Numbered from the stretch's first letter, positions 47,340-56,848 are shown. The stretch is 64,000 bases of DNA from Thermosynechococcus vestitus BP-1 (GCF_000011345.1 NC_004113.1:2046001-2110000), one strand, 5' to 3'. Notes: generated by a model not told the origin, from the letters alone. A program made the numbers and translations.

Positions 47340-48056
47340 ATGAGTTGTCAAGCTCGCATTTTGGAAATTGAGTCCCTAAGTGTCCGCTACGGTGGCATTT
47401 ATGCTCTGCGAGGGGTGAGTCTGTCTATTGCAGCCGGGGAGTGCATTACCCTTGTGGGTGCCAATGGTGCTGGCAAAACCACCCTCCTGCGTGCCATCTC
47501 TAAACTCGTTCCCAGTAAGGGTATCATTCGCTTTGCTGGTCAATCGATTGCAGGGCGATCGCCCCATGAATTAGTGAGGTTGGGCATTGCCCATTGTCCA
47601 GAGGGGCGGCAGGTTCTAGCACGCCAAACCGTACGGGACAATCTCCTTCTCGGTGCCTACTGCCGTCGAGATGAAGCGCAGATTGCCCAAGACCTCGAAG
47701 AGCAACTCAAGCGGTTTCCCAGACTACGGGAGCGGCAACACCAACTAGCAGGGACCCTCAGTGGGGGTGAACAGCAAATGCTGGCGATCGCCCGTGCCCT
47801 GATGAGTCGTCCTCGCTTACTGCTCCTGGATGAACCCAGTTTGGGCTTAGCACCGAATTTAGTGCGGGAAATTTTTGCCATTTTGGCGCAACTGCGGCAA
47901 CAGGGGATGACCATGCTCCTGGTGGAGCAAAATGCTCACTTGGCCTTGCAGTTGGGCGATCGCGGCTATGTCCTGGAGGCAGGCCAAATGACCCTTAGTG
48001 GTCAGGCCTCAGATCTCTTGAATGATCCAAGGGTTCAGCAAGCTTACCTGGGTTAA
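47340..48056 (+). CDS. LivF/UrtE-type ABC transporter ATPase
   Basis: The 238-residue ATPase has Walker A VGANGAGKTT near residue 40, signature LSGGEQQM and Walker B LLLLDEPSLGLAPN; the last is characteristic of LivF and UrtE, ATPases for branched-chain amino acids or urea. No LivG, permease or binding protein is beside it, so its partners are encoded elsewhere. tRNA-Arg follows 18 bases after the stop. Confidence 0.85.
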   Translation: MSCQARILEIESLSVRYGGIYALRGVSLSIAAGECITLVGANGAGKTTLLRAISKLVPSKGIIRFAGQSIAGRSPHELVRLGIAHCPEGRQVLARQTVRDNLLLGAYCRRDEAQIAQDLEEQLKRFPRLRERQHQLAGTLSGGEQQMLAIARALMSRPRLLLLDEPSLGLAPNLVREIFAILAQLRQQGMTMLLVEQNAHLALQLGDRGYVLEAGQMTLSGQASDLLNDPRVQQAYLG

Positions 48057-48074
48057 TGCTATGATCAGAGAGCT

Positions 48075-48148
48075 GGACGTGTGGCTCAGTGGATTAGAGC
48101 ATCGGATTCCGGTTCCGAGGGTCGGGGGTTCGAATCCCTCCACGTCCG
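48075..48148 (+). tRNA. tRNA-Arg (CCG)
   Basis: GGACGTG and CACGTCC form a perfect 7-bp acceptor stem, with G as discriminator. The anticodon loop TTCCGGT gives CCG. GTTCGAATCCC is the T arm. It is 74 bases long with no CCA and no intron. Confidence 0.97.
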
Positions 48149-48167
48149 TTAGTGAAGTGTCAGAATC

Positions 48168-48775
48168 ATGACTGAACCCGCTACCCGTTCCGAATTGAGC
48201 CAAGTCTTGGATGCCATCCAAGGGATGCAAGGGAATTTGCAGGCAATGGAGGCTGCCCTCCAAGCCATAGACAAAAAGCTGGATATTCACATTGCCACGA
48301 GCAACGAGAAATTCCAAAGGCTTGAAGACAAAATTGATGCCGTAGAGGCCAAGCTCGAGCAGCGTATCAACACCATCGAAGCCAAACTACAACAAAGATT
48401 AATGCTGTGGAGGCCAAGCTCGAGCAGCGTATCAACACCATCGAAGCCAAACTACAACAACAGATTAATGCTGTGGAGGCCAAGCTCGAGCAGCGTATCA
48501 ATGCCGTCGAAGTCAAACTGCAACAACAGATTAATGCTGTGGAAGCCAAGCTCGAGCAGCGTATCAATGCTGTCGAAGCCAAACTGGAACAACAGATTAA
48601 TGCTGTGGAGGCCAAGTTAGGGCAGCGGATTGATACGTTAGAATCTACGTTAGAGGATATTTCTAAACGACAAGCAGGCACGGATGCGCGCTTATGGGGA
48701 TTCCTAGTGACCCTGTTAGTTGCTACTGTTGGATTACTGACAAAAGTGCTGTTCTTTGATTTACCTCGCCCCTAG
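48168..48775 (+). pseudogene. hendecad-repeat coiled-coil membrane protein, frameshifted
   Basis: The N-terminal frame (MTEPATRSELSQVLDAIQGM) runs into an out-of-frame repeat at about 48395, while the next frame continues the repeats to a C-terminal membrane helix (LWGFLVTLLVATVGLLTKVLFF). The repeat copy reads CAACAAAGATT where later copies read CAACAACAGATT, so one base is missing. Adding it restores a single 202-residue frame: helical head, 11-residue repeats (NAVEAKLEQRI), tail anchor. Slippage in the repeat or a sequencing error would explain it. ATG lies 19 bases after tRNA-Arg without a clear ribosome site. Confidence 0.75.
48336..48635 (+). repeat. 33/66-bp in-gene tandem repeats
   Basis: About nine near-identical 33-base units encode 11-residue coiled-coil repeats; alternating copies make a 66-base super-repeat starting AATGCTGTGGAGGCCAAGCT. 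The near identity suggests recent expansion. Confidence 0.85.
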
Positions 48776-48815
48776 ATTCCTTAGCTTAAAACCGGACTCA
48801 TTCTTCTTAACCAGT

Positions 48816-49532
48816 ATGTTTCTCAACCTCAAAGATATTATTTTGCTGTTGCATCCCATCCTGGCCTGCACATTTGTTTTTCCCGTGATTGGCATGACGA
48901 CGTTCTTTGCCCTGCAAACGCGGCAGCGTCGCCTCAAAAACACCCCCTCAATTCCTGCCACAGTCGGCAGTTTGCACGTGAAATTGGGCAATCTCCTAGC
49001 CGCTGGCGTCATTGGTATCACATTGGTGGCCTTGGCCTATTCAGTCGTGTTTGGATTTCAGGGCTTCCTGATGCAGGCGGAGAAGAACACGCTGCAGCCC
49101 CTCTCTGTTGTCCTTGTGGCACTAATGTTTATTGTCACTATTGCGGCAACAGTACTCCTGTATCACGCTCAATCGAAGCTATGGCGTGCTGTCTTTGCCA
49201 CGCTCTCAGGAATGGGGGTGATCATCCTAGCCTTTCAGCCGGGGGTCTTTCGCCGCGATGACGAGTGGTGGGTTTCCCACTTTTACTTTGGTCTGGCGGC
49301 GGTGATGCTGATGATTTTTTCTGTGGCCATTGTGAAAGAAATTTACCAAGATCGATCGCTCACGTGGCGACGGATTCACATTGGCTTAAATTCCCTTGCT
49401 TTGATTCTCTTTTTATTGCAGGGAATTACAGGTACCCGTGACCTCTTGGAAATTCCCTTGAGTTGGCAAGCCCCCGTGGTCTATCAGTGCAACTTTGATC
49501 CGCGATCGCCCCAGTTCAAGACCTGTCCCTAA
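48816..49532 (+). CDS. DUF4079 family integral membrane protein
   Basis: The 238-residue protein has about six transmembrane helices; the start MFLNLKDIILLLHPILACTF and the motif TVGSLHVKLGNLLAAGV fit the cyanobacterial/plastid DUF4079 family. Histidines in helices (LHPILA, LHVKLGN, IHIGLN) suggest a haem-binding or cytochrome-like protein. ATG 48816 was chosen over earlier frames. It is convergent with ctaE, overlapping its stop by 4 bases. Confidence 0.75.
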   Translation: MFLNLKDIILLLHPILACTFVFPVIGMTTFFALQTRQRRLKNTPSIPATVGSLHVKLGNLLAAGVIGITLVALAYSVVFGFQGFLMQAEKNTLQPLSVVLVALMFIVTIAATVLLYHAQSKLWRAVFATLSGMGVIILAFQPGVFRRDDEWWVSHFYFGLAAVMLMIFSVAIVKEIYQDRSLTWRRIHIGLNSLALILFLLQGITGTRDLLEIPLSWQAPVVYQCNFDPRSPQFKTCP

Positions 49533-50134
49533 AAACGAGTCAGGATATATAGCAATGTGAAGAGGATAATCCAGATCACATCCACAAAGTGCCAGTAGAT
49601 CTCTGCCATAGCCACTCCCGTATGCTTTTGGGCGTTGTAATGCCCAGGGCGGCGCGATCGCCAGATCACCCCCAAAATTAACAAAATGCCAATGAAGACA
49701 TGGAGACCGTGGAAGCCCGTCATCACATAGAAGCAGTTGGCAAAGACATTCGTGCGCAGACCATAGCCGAGGGTGAGGTACTCATACACTTGCCCCCCAA
49801 GGAACACCGCCCCCATCGCCGCCGTGATCCAATACCATTTGCGCATGCCGCGAACATCATCCTTTTTGATGGCAACATCGCCGTAGTGGATAACAAAGCT
49901 ACTGGAGATGAGAATGAGGGTGTTGATGGTGGGCACAAGAAGTTCCACTTCGGTACCTTCCGGTGGCCATTGCTCATGCATGCCCCGCAGGAGTAAATAG
50001 GCCGCAAAGAGGCCACCAAACATCAGGGATTCAGAAATGAGAAAGACCAGCAACCCTAAAACCCGAAAATCAGGGTGCTCATGGGCATGATCAACCGCTA
50101 TGGCCGTCCCTTGAGACTCAACAGTACCTTGCAT
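49529..50134 (-). CDS. ctaE: cytochrome c oxidase subunit III
   Basis: The 201-residue protein has five transmembrane helices and the motifs VMTGFHGLHVFIGILL and VAMAEIYWHFVDVIWIILF of COX3. It is the last gene of the aa3-type oxidase operon and supports proton uptake to subunit I. Confidence 0.93.
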   Translation of the reverse strand: MQGTVESQGTAIAVDHAHEHPDFRVLGLLVFLISESLMFGGLFAAYLLLRGMHEQWPPEGTEVELLVPTINTLILISSSFVIHYGDVAIKKDDVRGMRKWYWITAAMGAVFLGGQVYEYLTLGYGLRTNVFANCFYVMTGFHGLHVFIGILLILGVIWRSRRPGHYNAQKHTGVAMAEIYWHFVDVIWIILFTLLYILTRF

Positions 50135-50160
50135 AGCTTGCTCCTAAAGTGTCCTACTCT

Positions 50161-51819
50161 TCACTCTTCCTCGTCATGATCCTCATCAGTGCTTTCCTGG
50201 CGCCGCTCAATGCCATAGTCGTAGGGACCCTTGGTAACCACGGGCAGCACTTCCCAGTTTTCAATCAGGGGCGGTGAACTGGTCGTCCACTCTAGGGTGA
50301 GACCGCCCCAAGGGTTATCGCCAGCAATTTTGCCCTTATTCCAGCTCCAAATGATGTTAATCAGGAAGGGAATTATCGAGAAGGCCAAGACAAAAGCACC
50401 TATCGTACAAATCAGGTTAACTGGCTCAAATTGGGGATCGTACATAGCAACGCGGCGGGGCATCCCCTTTAGCCCCAACTCATGCATGGGTAAAAAGGTC
50501 AAGTTCGTGCCAATCAACGTCAGCACAAAGTGGAGAATCCCTAGGCGCTCATCAAGAAGCCGTCCGGTCATTTTGGGGAACCAGTGGTAAATGCCTGCAT
50601 AGAGACCAAACACCGAACCGCCAAAAAGCACATAGTGGAAGTGTGCCACCACATAGTAGGTATCATGGACGTGAATATCCACGGGGGCAGTCCCCAAGGT
50701 CACACCGCTGAGACCACCCAGGACAAACATTGACATTAGGCCAATGGCAAAGAGCATGGCACTGTTGAGACGAATTTTACCGCCCCAGAGGGTGGCCACC
50801 CAGCTGAAGATTTTCACCCCCGTCGGCACCGCCACAATCAGGGTTGAAATCGTAAAGAACATCCGCATCCAAGGGGGCGTACCGCTGGTGAACATGTGGT
50901 GCACCCAGACAAAGAGACCCACACAGCAGATGGCCAAACTCGAGTAGGCGATCGCCTGATAGCCAAAGATGGGCTTACGGGCATGCACGGGAATTACCTC
51001 GGACATAATGCCAAAGATCGGCAAAATCATCAGGTACACCGCTGGATGAGAGTAAAACCAGAAGAGGTGCTGGTAAATCACCACATTGCCACCGGCATCC
51101 GGTTTGTAAAACGAGGTGCCAAAGTTAATATCAAACAGCAGCAAAATCAGTCCTGCTGCCAGCACAGGGGTTGAGACTAGAGCCAGCAGAGAGGTCGCTA
51201 GCATTGCCCAGCAAAAGAGGGGCAATTGATTCCAGCGCATACTGGGCACTTTCATTTTCCAGATGGTGACAATGAAATTCACCGATCCCAGAATCGAAGA
51301 GGTGCCCACAAGGATGATCGCCAGAATCCACATACTCTGGGCAGTGGTGGCTGTCATCGTACTCAAGGGCGGATAGGAGGTCCAGCCCGCTTGGGCACCC
51401 CCAAACAGGAAACTGGCTAACAGTAGGGCCCCCGCCGGCGGGTTCAGCCAAAAGGCCAGGGCATTCAAACGGGGGAAGGCCATATCCCGTGCCCCAATCA
51501 TCAAGGGCACCAAGTAGTTGCCAAAGCCCCCGATCGCCGCCGGCACCACCCACAGGAAAATCATGATCGTGCCGTGGTTGGTGAGAAAGGCGTTGTACAG
51601 ATTGGGATCGAGGAAGTCGGAATCTGCCGTAGCCAGCTCCGTGCGCATAGCCACCGCCATCAGGCCGCCAATCAGGTAAAAGATAAAGGCGGTAACCAAG
51701 TATTGAATGCCAATCACCTTGTGATCAACATTGAAGGTGAAATAGTCGTACCACTTCCATGCCTTAGGATGCTCAGGGAGGGACAAGGGGGTATCTAGGG
51801 GCAGTTGTGCTTGCGCCAT
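50161..51819 (-). CDS. ctaD: cytochrome c oxidase subunit I
   Basis: The 552-residue protein has 12 transmembrane helices and the haem and copper ligands: H in LTNHGTIMIFLW, H-P-E-V-type WFYSHPAVYLMILP (V for E in that position), HHMFTSG, and HDTYYVVAHFHYVL. In this protein the conserved Glu of the D channel motif reads A (SHPAVYL), as in A-type family variants of some cyanobacteria. It reduces O2 to water and pumps protons. Confidence 0.95.
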   Translation of the reverse strand: MAQAQLPLDTPLSLPEHPKAWKWYDYFTFNVDHKVIGIQYLVTAFIFYLIGGLMAVAMRTELATADSDFLDPNLYNAFLTNHGTIMIFLWVVPAAIGGFGNYLVPLMIGARDMAFPRLNALAFWLNPPAGALLLASFLFGGAQAGWTSYPPLSTMTATTAQSMWILAIILVGTSSILGSVNFIVTIWKMKVPSMRWNQLPLFCWAMLATSLLALVSTPVLAAGLILLLFDINFGTSFYKPDAGGNVVIYQHLFWFYSHPAVYLMILPIFGIMSEVIPVHARKPIFGYQAIAYSSLAICCVGLFVWVHHMFTSGTPPWMRMFFTISTLIVAVPTGVKIFSWVATLWGGKIRLNSAMLFAIGLMSMFVLGGLSGVTLGTAPVDIHVHDTYYVVAHFHYVLFGGSVFGLYAGIYHWFPKMTGRLLDERLGILHFVLTLIGTNLTFLPMHELGLKGMPRRVAMYDPQFEPVNLICTIGAFVLAFSIIPFLINIIWSWNKGKIAGDNPWGGLTLEWTTSSPPLIENWEVLPVVTKGPYDYGIERRQESTDEDHDEEE

Positions 51820-51854
51820 AACGCTCTCAAAGAATGCAACAGTTAGGAAGACAG

Positions 51855-52841
51855 CTAAAGCTTTTCGGGAGAAGGGTCGTGGGCGATTGCTTCTACTTGC
51901 GCCACCAATTCCGCGGTTACGCCCATCTCATGGATATGGCGATCCCTCAGAGAAGGGATCACTGGTGCCGTTGCTATCCCTTGGTTTTGCCTGCGCCACG
52001 TTTCAAAATCCTCTGGGGTATGCACGATCACCTGGGTGCGCATGGCACCGTGGTAGCCACCACACAGCTCCGCACAGACCACAGGGTATGTCCCAACTTT
52101 AGTGGCCTTAAAGCGCAGCTCAGTGGGCACACCGGGAATCGCATCCTGCTTCAAGCGGAACTGGGGCACCCAAAAGGAATGGATGACATCCCGCGCCGAG
52201 AGATTTAACTGCACATCCTTGCCAACTGGGATATGCAATTCGCCGGAGACAATGCCACTGTCGGGGTAGGTGAAAATCCACGCATACTGCATACCCGCCA
52301 CATCCACCACTAGGTCTGGGGCTTTGCCTTGAACATCAGGGCTAGCCCCAATGCCAATTTCCGGGGGTTGCGCCGCTGCTAAGAGGGCAGTTGCATCACT
52401 GGTGGTTTTCGAGGGGGCTTGGGCAACAACCGCCATCCCTGACTTGGGTGCATGCATCGAGTGCATGGCATGATCCCCCGGATTCAGTCCCCCCATGCGC
52501 TGGAAAATATCGACGCTGTAAATACCAAGGAAGATCACAATCAAAGCCGGAATCGCTGTCCAGAAGGCCTCTAGGGGTAGGTTGCCCTCCACGGGTAGTC
52601 CATCACCTTCCTCACCGGCACGGCGGCGATAGCGAATCACAAAAAGGATGATGGCACCCTGTACCACCAGAAAGAGGGCGGTACCAATGGTGAGCATAAT
52701 GTCAAAGAAGTTATCCACCAAGGGAGCTTGCTCAGAGGCCTGCTCCGGCAAGAGGCCATGGTGATGCCCTACCCAAAAACTAATCAGGGTCACCACAACA
52801 CCAGCGGTCAGTGTCCAAATTGAAGCGGGTATTTGTTCCAT
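51855..52841 (-). CDS. ctaC: cytochrome c oxidase subunit II
   Basis: The 328-residue protein has two N-terminal transmembrane helices and a cupredoxin domain with the binuclear CuA motif CAELCGGYHGAM near the C-terminus (C, C, H and M). It accepts electrons from cytochrome c6 or plastocyanin. ATG 52841 (MEQIPASIWTLTAG) is chosen. It is the first gene of the ctaCDE operon, with ctaD 35 bases downstream. Confidence 0.94.
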   Translation of the reverse strand: MEQIPASIWTLTAGVVVTLISFWVGHHHGLLPEQASEQAPLVDNFFDIMLTIGTALFLVVQGAIILFVIRYRRRAGEEGDGLPVEGNLPLEAFWTAIPALIVIFLGIYSVDIFQRMGGLNPGDHAMHSMHAPKSGMAVVAQAPSKTTSDATALLAAAQPPEIGIGASPDVQGKAPDLVVDVAGMQYAWIFTYPDSGIVSGELHIPVGKDVQLNLSARDVIHSFWVPQFRLKQDAIPGVPTELRFKATKVGTYPVVCAELCGGYHGAMRTQVIVHTPEDFETWRRQNQGIATAPVIPSLRDRHIHEMGVTAELVAQVEAIAHDPSPEKL

Positions 52842-53028
52842 GGTGCCAAAGCGTCCAGAAAATCCCACCCTGATCCTAGGCAGATTCCCCAAGGATGTGG
52901 GTTAAAAGAACCTAAAGATTTATGTTGATTGATTGATGATGCTTGAGGCAGACTGGGCACAGATTAAGACCTTCCCGATGTCATTGAGGACTAGAAGACT
53001 CAAGCAATTGTTTAGCGGAGGATGACGA

Positions 53029-54027
53029 ATGCTCAGTGTCTTTCCCTTAGCTGGGATGTCTTTGGCAAGCCTCCACTACTCGACCCATAGAGTGGATCAA
53101 ACGCAGGTGTATATGGTGGCTGCGCCGATGGCGGACTATCGGGTGGTCATGACAGAACCGGCAGCCAGTGGCCAAGATACCTATTTAGAAACAACAGCAG
53201 CTTTTGCGCGGCGTACAGGCGCTGTGGCAGCCATGAATACCAATTTTTTCCGCTGGCTAAATGCTCAATCCCTGCGTTCTTTTCAGGACTATCAAAAATG
53301 GATCATGGGGGAGTCCAATCCTGAGGGCATTAGTTACCGAGCCCTGCGGCAAACCTGCTTGAGCGGTCGAGGTACGATTCCAGCGGGGGTTGCCGGAGCT
53401 TACATTGTCAATGGTCGGGTTGTGCGTCCCTATGAGGGGGGCTATTCAGGAATTGTCAATTTTCCTGCCCAAGGAGGCATTGAGTTTTATCGCGGCAGGT
53501 TGCCAGAGCAGCCTTTTAATGTGGTCAGTGGCTCGCAGCAGCTTTTAGACGGTGGCAGAAAGCTACCCGTTGATGGTAGCGATCGCACCTCCCCAAAGGC
53601 AATTCTTGGCAGACGCGGGAACGAGTATGTCTTTGTTGTCAGCGATGGGCGAGGGAATGGTGGCTCACCAGGGCTTTCTTTTTTGCAACTTCAAGACTTC
53701 CTACTGCAGCAGGGAGTAACGGAGGCAACGGCAATGGATGGGGGTGAGTCGGCCACCTTGGTCGTGGAGGGGCAGGTGAAAAATCATCCCCGCGATCGCT
53801 ATTGTGAACTGGCGCGTTGGCTACCCGCTCCTGCGCTGACGTTGATTAATCTTGAGGAAGAGGCGCAGGAAACAGCGATGGCCATGGGGCGATCCCTCAG
53901 ACCTGTTGGCGCCAACATTGGCTTAGTACCGCGACATCGTCCCCCAGCCTTCCTTTCCTTTGCGTTTTGGGAGTTCTTGCAGCAACGACTACTTGCCCGA
54001 CTACGGGCTTGGCGAGACGCCGTCTAA
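53029..54027 (+). CDS. phosphodiester glycosidase-family (NAGPA-like) protein
   Basis: The 332-residue protein has the NAGPA/DUF2233 features: AAMNTNFFRW near residue 68, SDGRGNGGSPGLSFLQLQDF near residue 205 and the catalytic-region EATAMDGGESATLVVEG near residue 235. A short hydrophobic N-terminus may be a signal. Family members cleave sugar phosphodiesters, perhaps of exopolysaccharide or wall components. It is followed by psbX after 67 bases. Confidence 0.82.
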   Translation: MLSVFPLAGMSLASLHYSTHRVDQTQVYMVAAPMADYRVVMTEPAASGQDTYLETTAAFARRTGAVAAMNTNFFRWLNAQSLRSFQDYQKWIMGESNPEGISYRALRQTCLSGRGTIPAGVAGAYIVNGRVVRPYEGGYSGIVNFPAQGGIEFYRGRLPEQPFNVVSGSQQLLDGGRKLPVDGSDRTSPKAILGRRGNEYVFVVSDGRGNGGSPGLSFLQLQDFLLQQGVTEATAMDGGESATLVVEGQVKNHPRDRYCELARWLPAPALTLINLEEEAQETAMAMGRSLRPVGANIGLVPRHRPPAFLSFAFWEFLQQRLLARLRAWRDAV

Positions 54028-54031
54028 TTCC

Positions 54032-54060
54032 TGAAAACCAAGGCCAGATTTTGTTAAAAT
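54032..54060 (+). promoter_or_regulatory. possible psbX promoter
   Basis: TAAAAT at 54055-54060 with a weak TGAAAA 17 bases upstream; the psbX ATG is 34 bases downstream. Confidence 0.35.
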
Positions 54061-54094
54061 CCTAGTGTTCACTTTGACCGGCACACGCAAAGCT

Positions 54095-54247
54095 ATGATT
54101 CAGTCTGCATCCTCCCTCCTGTTGACCATTACCCCTTCCCTGAAAGGTTTCTTTATTGGCCTATTGTCCGGCGCCGTGGTTTTGGGTTTAACCTTTGCGG
54201 TTCTGATCGCCATTAGTCAGATTGATAAGGTACAGCGTTCTTTATAG
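54095..54247 (+). CDS. psbX: photosystem II protein PsbX
   Basis: The 50-residue precursor starts MIQSASSLLLTITPSLKGFF and has a single membrane helix (about residues 20-42) followed by DKVQRSL. It matches PsbX of Thermosynechococcus photosystem II, located near cytochrome b559. The first dozen residues are likely removed. A longer frame from 54065 is not needed. Confidence 0.95.
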   Translation: MIQSASSLLLTITPSLKGFFIGLLSGAVVLGLTFAVLIAISQIDKVQRSL

Positions 54248-54350
54248 TCAGCAGACCTGGTAGTGGGCTTTGCAATCTCCCTAAAATAGGGTCATGGCCA
54301 TAAAGCCGTGACTCTCGTTCTCTATTTTGCCCCTTTAGTCAATGGGTTAA

Positions 54351-55202
54351 ATGACTTATCTTTCCTTCTCCCCTCTCCTTGGTCAAATTGTTAATGTTGG
54401 GCTTGGGCCTGCTGGTCTTTTGGGGATTGGCCTCGCGGTTGCTGGGGCCCTCCTCTATTTCCTGCGCTCGATTCAGCCGGAGTTAGCGCGAGATCATGAT
54501 ATTTTCTTTGCCGCAGTGGCACTCCTATGTGGTGGGATTCTCTTTTTCCAAGGATGGCGCCTCGACCCCATTTTGCTGTTTGGCCAGTTTCTGCTGACGG
54601 GCACCGCTGCCTTTTTTGCCTACGAAAGTATTCGTTTGCGGCGAGTGGCCACAGAGCAGGCGCGGCGGAATACCCCCATTGTGGATGAGGAGCGGCCCGT
54701 CAGCCGCAGCTACACCTACCGGGCCGAAATAGAGGAGCTGGAGCCCTATGACGATGAGGAGGAAGAGGAGGAGTACCCACCCTTACGGCGAATTCGGGGT
54801 AGCCGCGATGTGTCGCGATCGCGCTACGAAGACGAGGAGGTAGAGGATACCCCGCCGGTAGGACGTTTACCCTCGCGGCGCAGTAGCCCGCCTCGTCCTG
54901 ACCCCCCCAGCCGTTCCAGCGTACGTCGTCCCCCTTCACGGCGTCCTCGACCGACAGCACCACCCTCAGATGAGATTGTGGATGAACCCTATCGTCCACT
55001 GACGCCAACGCGCCAGCCCACCCGCCGTCCCCCGCCACCTACCACAGAAACAGCAACAGTGGGCGATCGCCCCACGCGCCGCCGCCCTCCCCGTCCCCGT
55101 CCTGAAGTCACGACCGATGGCAGTGAGTATGTGCCCTATCAACCCCTGGATCGTCCTCCCAGTGATGAGCAGGATAACTCCGCCAATTTTGACGATGAAT
55201 AA
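54351..55202 (+). CDS. ycf66: Ycf66 family membrane protein
   Basis: The 283-residue protein has an N-terminal membrane part (residues 1-95) with three helices and the conserved LDPILLFGQFLLTGTAAFFAYESIRLR segment of Ycf66. The tail (residues 110-283) is low-complexity, rich in Pro, Arg, Asp and Glu, and likely disordered. The function is unknown in cyanobacteria and plastids. The following gene starts 25 bases later on the same strand. Confidence 0.88.
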   Translation: MTYLSFSPLLGQIVNVGLGPAGLLGIGLAVAGALLYFLRSIQPELARDHDIFFAAVALLCGGILFFQGWRLDPILLFGQFLLTGTAAFFAYESIRLRRVATEQARRNTPIVDEERPVSRSYTYRAEIEELEPYDDEEEEEEYPPLRRIRGSRDVSRSRYEDEEVEDTPPVGRLPSRRSSPPRPDPPSRSSVRRPPSRRPRPTAPPSDEIVDEPYRPLTPTRQPTRRPPPPTTETATVGDRPTRRRPPRPRPEVTTDGSEYVPYQPLDRPPSDEQDNSANFDDE

Positions 55203-55227
55203 ACCCTAGGAGCAAAGGCGGTTGACC

Positions 55228-56013
55228 ATGCGTCACTATTTTTTAGTTTCAGTGCTTGGCTTGGCAGCAATTTGTGGGGGTGTTTCAGGACGGACTTGGG
55301 CAGCTCCCCCAGGGCCAGTCACTTCGGCGTCCCTGCCGCAATCGGTGCAAGCGGTGGTGAATGGCTTGGATGCCGCCGCCAGTCAAAAGAATTTAGACAG
55401 CGTCTTGGCTTTCTATGACCCTGAGTTCAAAACAGGGGATGGTCTCACCCTGGAGATGTTGCGCAAACAACTGCCCACCTTTTGGCAACCCTATCGCGAT
55501 ATCCGCTACCGTACCACAGTCAATCGTTGGCAACAGCAGGGCAGTGACTGGATTCTAGACATCAGTACCACCATTGAAGGCACGGGCGGCACCAGCGATC
55601 GCCCCCAAACCCTGCTGGGAACTCTCCAAGCCACCCAAGTTATCCGCAACGGCAAAATTATTCACCAAGACATTACCAACGAGAAAACCACCATCACCGT
55701 TGGTGCAACACCGCCCACGGTTCAATTTTCGCTCCCCCAAACAGTGCGTACGGGCGAGGAATTTAGCCTTGATGCCATTGTCCAAGAACCCATTGGCAAT
55801 GGGATTCTCCTTGGCGCGGCCAGCGATCAGCCCATCAATGCCCAAACCTACGCCAATCCCAGCCCGGTGAAATTGGAGCTTCTCTCTGCCGGCGGCATTT
55901 TTAAGGTGGGACGTGCCCCCCAAGAACCCGGTAGCCGTTGGGTCTCTGTGGCCTTAATTCGGGATACGGGCATGGTCTTGATTACACAGCGACTGCGGGT
56001 GGAAAAACCATGA
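55228..56013 (+). CDS. secreted NTF2-like protein
   Basis: The 261-residue protein has a signal peptide (MRHYFLVSVLGLAAICGGVSGRTWA) and a nuclear-transport-factor-2-like fold in residues 30-155 (SVQAVVNGLDAAASQKNLDS ... FYDPEF, GLTLEMLRKQLPTFW). The second half is beta-rich. The stop overlaps minC by 4 bases (ATGA). Binding partner unknown; its place in the min operon suggests an envelope role, which is inference only. Confidence 0.7.
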   Translation: MRHYFLVSVLGLAAICGGVSGRTWAAPPGPVTSASLPQSVQAVVNGLDAAASQKNLDSVLAFYDPEFKTGDGLTLEMLRKQLPTFWQPYRDIRYRTTVNRWQQQGSDWILDISTTIEGTGGTSDRPQTLLGTLQATQVIRNGKIIHQDITNEKTTITVGATPPTVQFSLPQTVRTGEEFSLDAIVQEPIGNGILLGAASDQPINAQTYANPSPVKLELLSAGGIFKVGRAPQEPGSRWVSVALIRDTGMVLITQRLRVEKP

Positions 56014-56810
56014 GTGAGGCGGAGTCAACCCCTGTAGAGGAACCGGTCGTAGAAAGCACTGAAGGCAGCGAGGCGATTCCAGAGGTTGAGCAAAGTACAC
56101 CGCTGGTCAGTGGCCTGACGTTAGAACACTGTGGAGGACGCTACCGACTCACGTTGCCTAGCGATTTAGACTGGATTGATCTGTGGCCACAATTGCAACT
56201 ATACCTTGTCGGTCAAGAACACCTCTGGTCAGAGACCTTACCAGTTGATTGTGCCTGTGGGCAGCGGCTCTTAGATCAGTCACAGCTGCAACAGTTGGCC
56301 GAGGCCCTCAGCGAGCATCAGTTGCGACTGGACAGAATTATTACGGGACGCCGCCAGACGGCGATCGCCGCTGCGACCCTTGGCTACAGTGTTCAACAGG
56401 AGGAACTGCCCCCCCTACTGGTTAAGGAGGCCGATGGCCCCTCACAAGCCACTGCCAATCCCCTCTATTTGAAAACAACCCTGCGATCAGGAATAGAAAT
56501 TCACCATGATGCCAGTGTGATCATTGTTGGTGATGTGAATGCCGGTGCCAGCATTATTGCCGCCGGCGATATTATCGTTTGGGGCCGCTTACGGGGCGTT
56601 GCCCACGCCGGCGCTAAGGGTAATCTAGGGGCACGGATTATGACCCTCGAAATGGCAGCAACACAGTTACGGATTGCCGATCTATTGGCCCGCACACCGG
56701 ACCCCCCTCGTCCTCCCTATCCAGAGGTGGCCTACGCCACAGACCAAGGGATTCAGATTGCCCCCGCCTATACTTGGGGGCGAGTCTTCGCCGTATCCGC
56801 AGCACCTTGA
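56010..56810 (+). CDS. minC: septum site-determining protein MinC
   Basis: The 266-residue protein has an acidic N-terminus, a middle domain resembling the MinC N domain (residues 35-150) and a beta-helical C domain (HHDASVIIVGDVNAGASIIA, GDIIVWGRLRGVAHAGAKGN). MinC blocks FtsZ assembly except at midcell. It overlaps the upstream gene and is followed by minD. Confidence 0.92.
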   Translation: MSEAESTPVEEPVVESTEGSEAIPEVEQSTPLVSGLTLEHCGGRYRLTLPSDLDWIDLWPQLQLYLVGQEHLWSETLPVDCACGQRLLDQSQLQQLAEALSEHQLRLDRIITGRRQTAIAAATLGYSVQQEELPPLLVKEADGPSQATANPLYLKTTLRSGIEIHHDASVIIVGDVNAGASIIAAGDIIVWGRLRGVAHAGAKGNLGARIMTLEMAATQLRIADLLARTPDPPRPPYPEVAYATDQGIQIAPAYTWGRVFAVSAAP

Positions 56811-56848
56811 GCTAATCTATTCTAGTAAGCCAATTCCTAGGGAGTTCA

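Noticed and set aside
48336-48635. CRISPR-like array
   Set aside because: The units are contiguous, have no spacers, and keep a coding frame for an 11-residue coiled-coil repeat.
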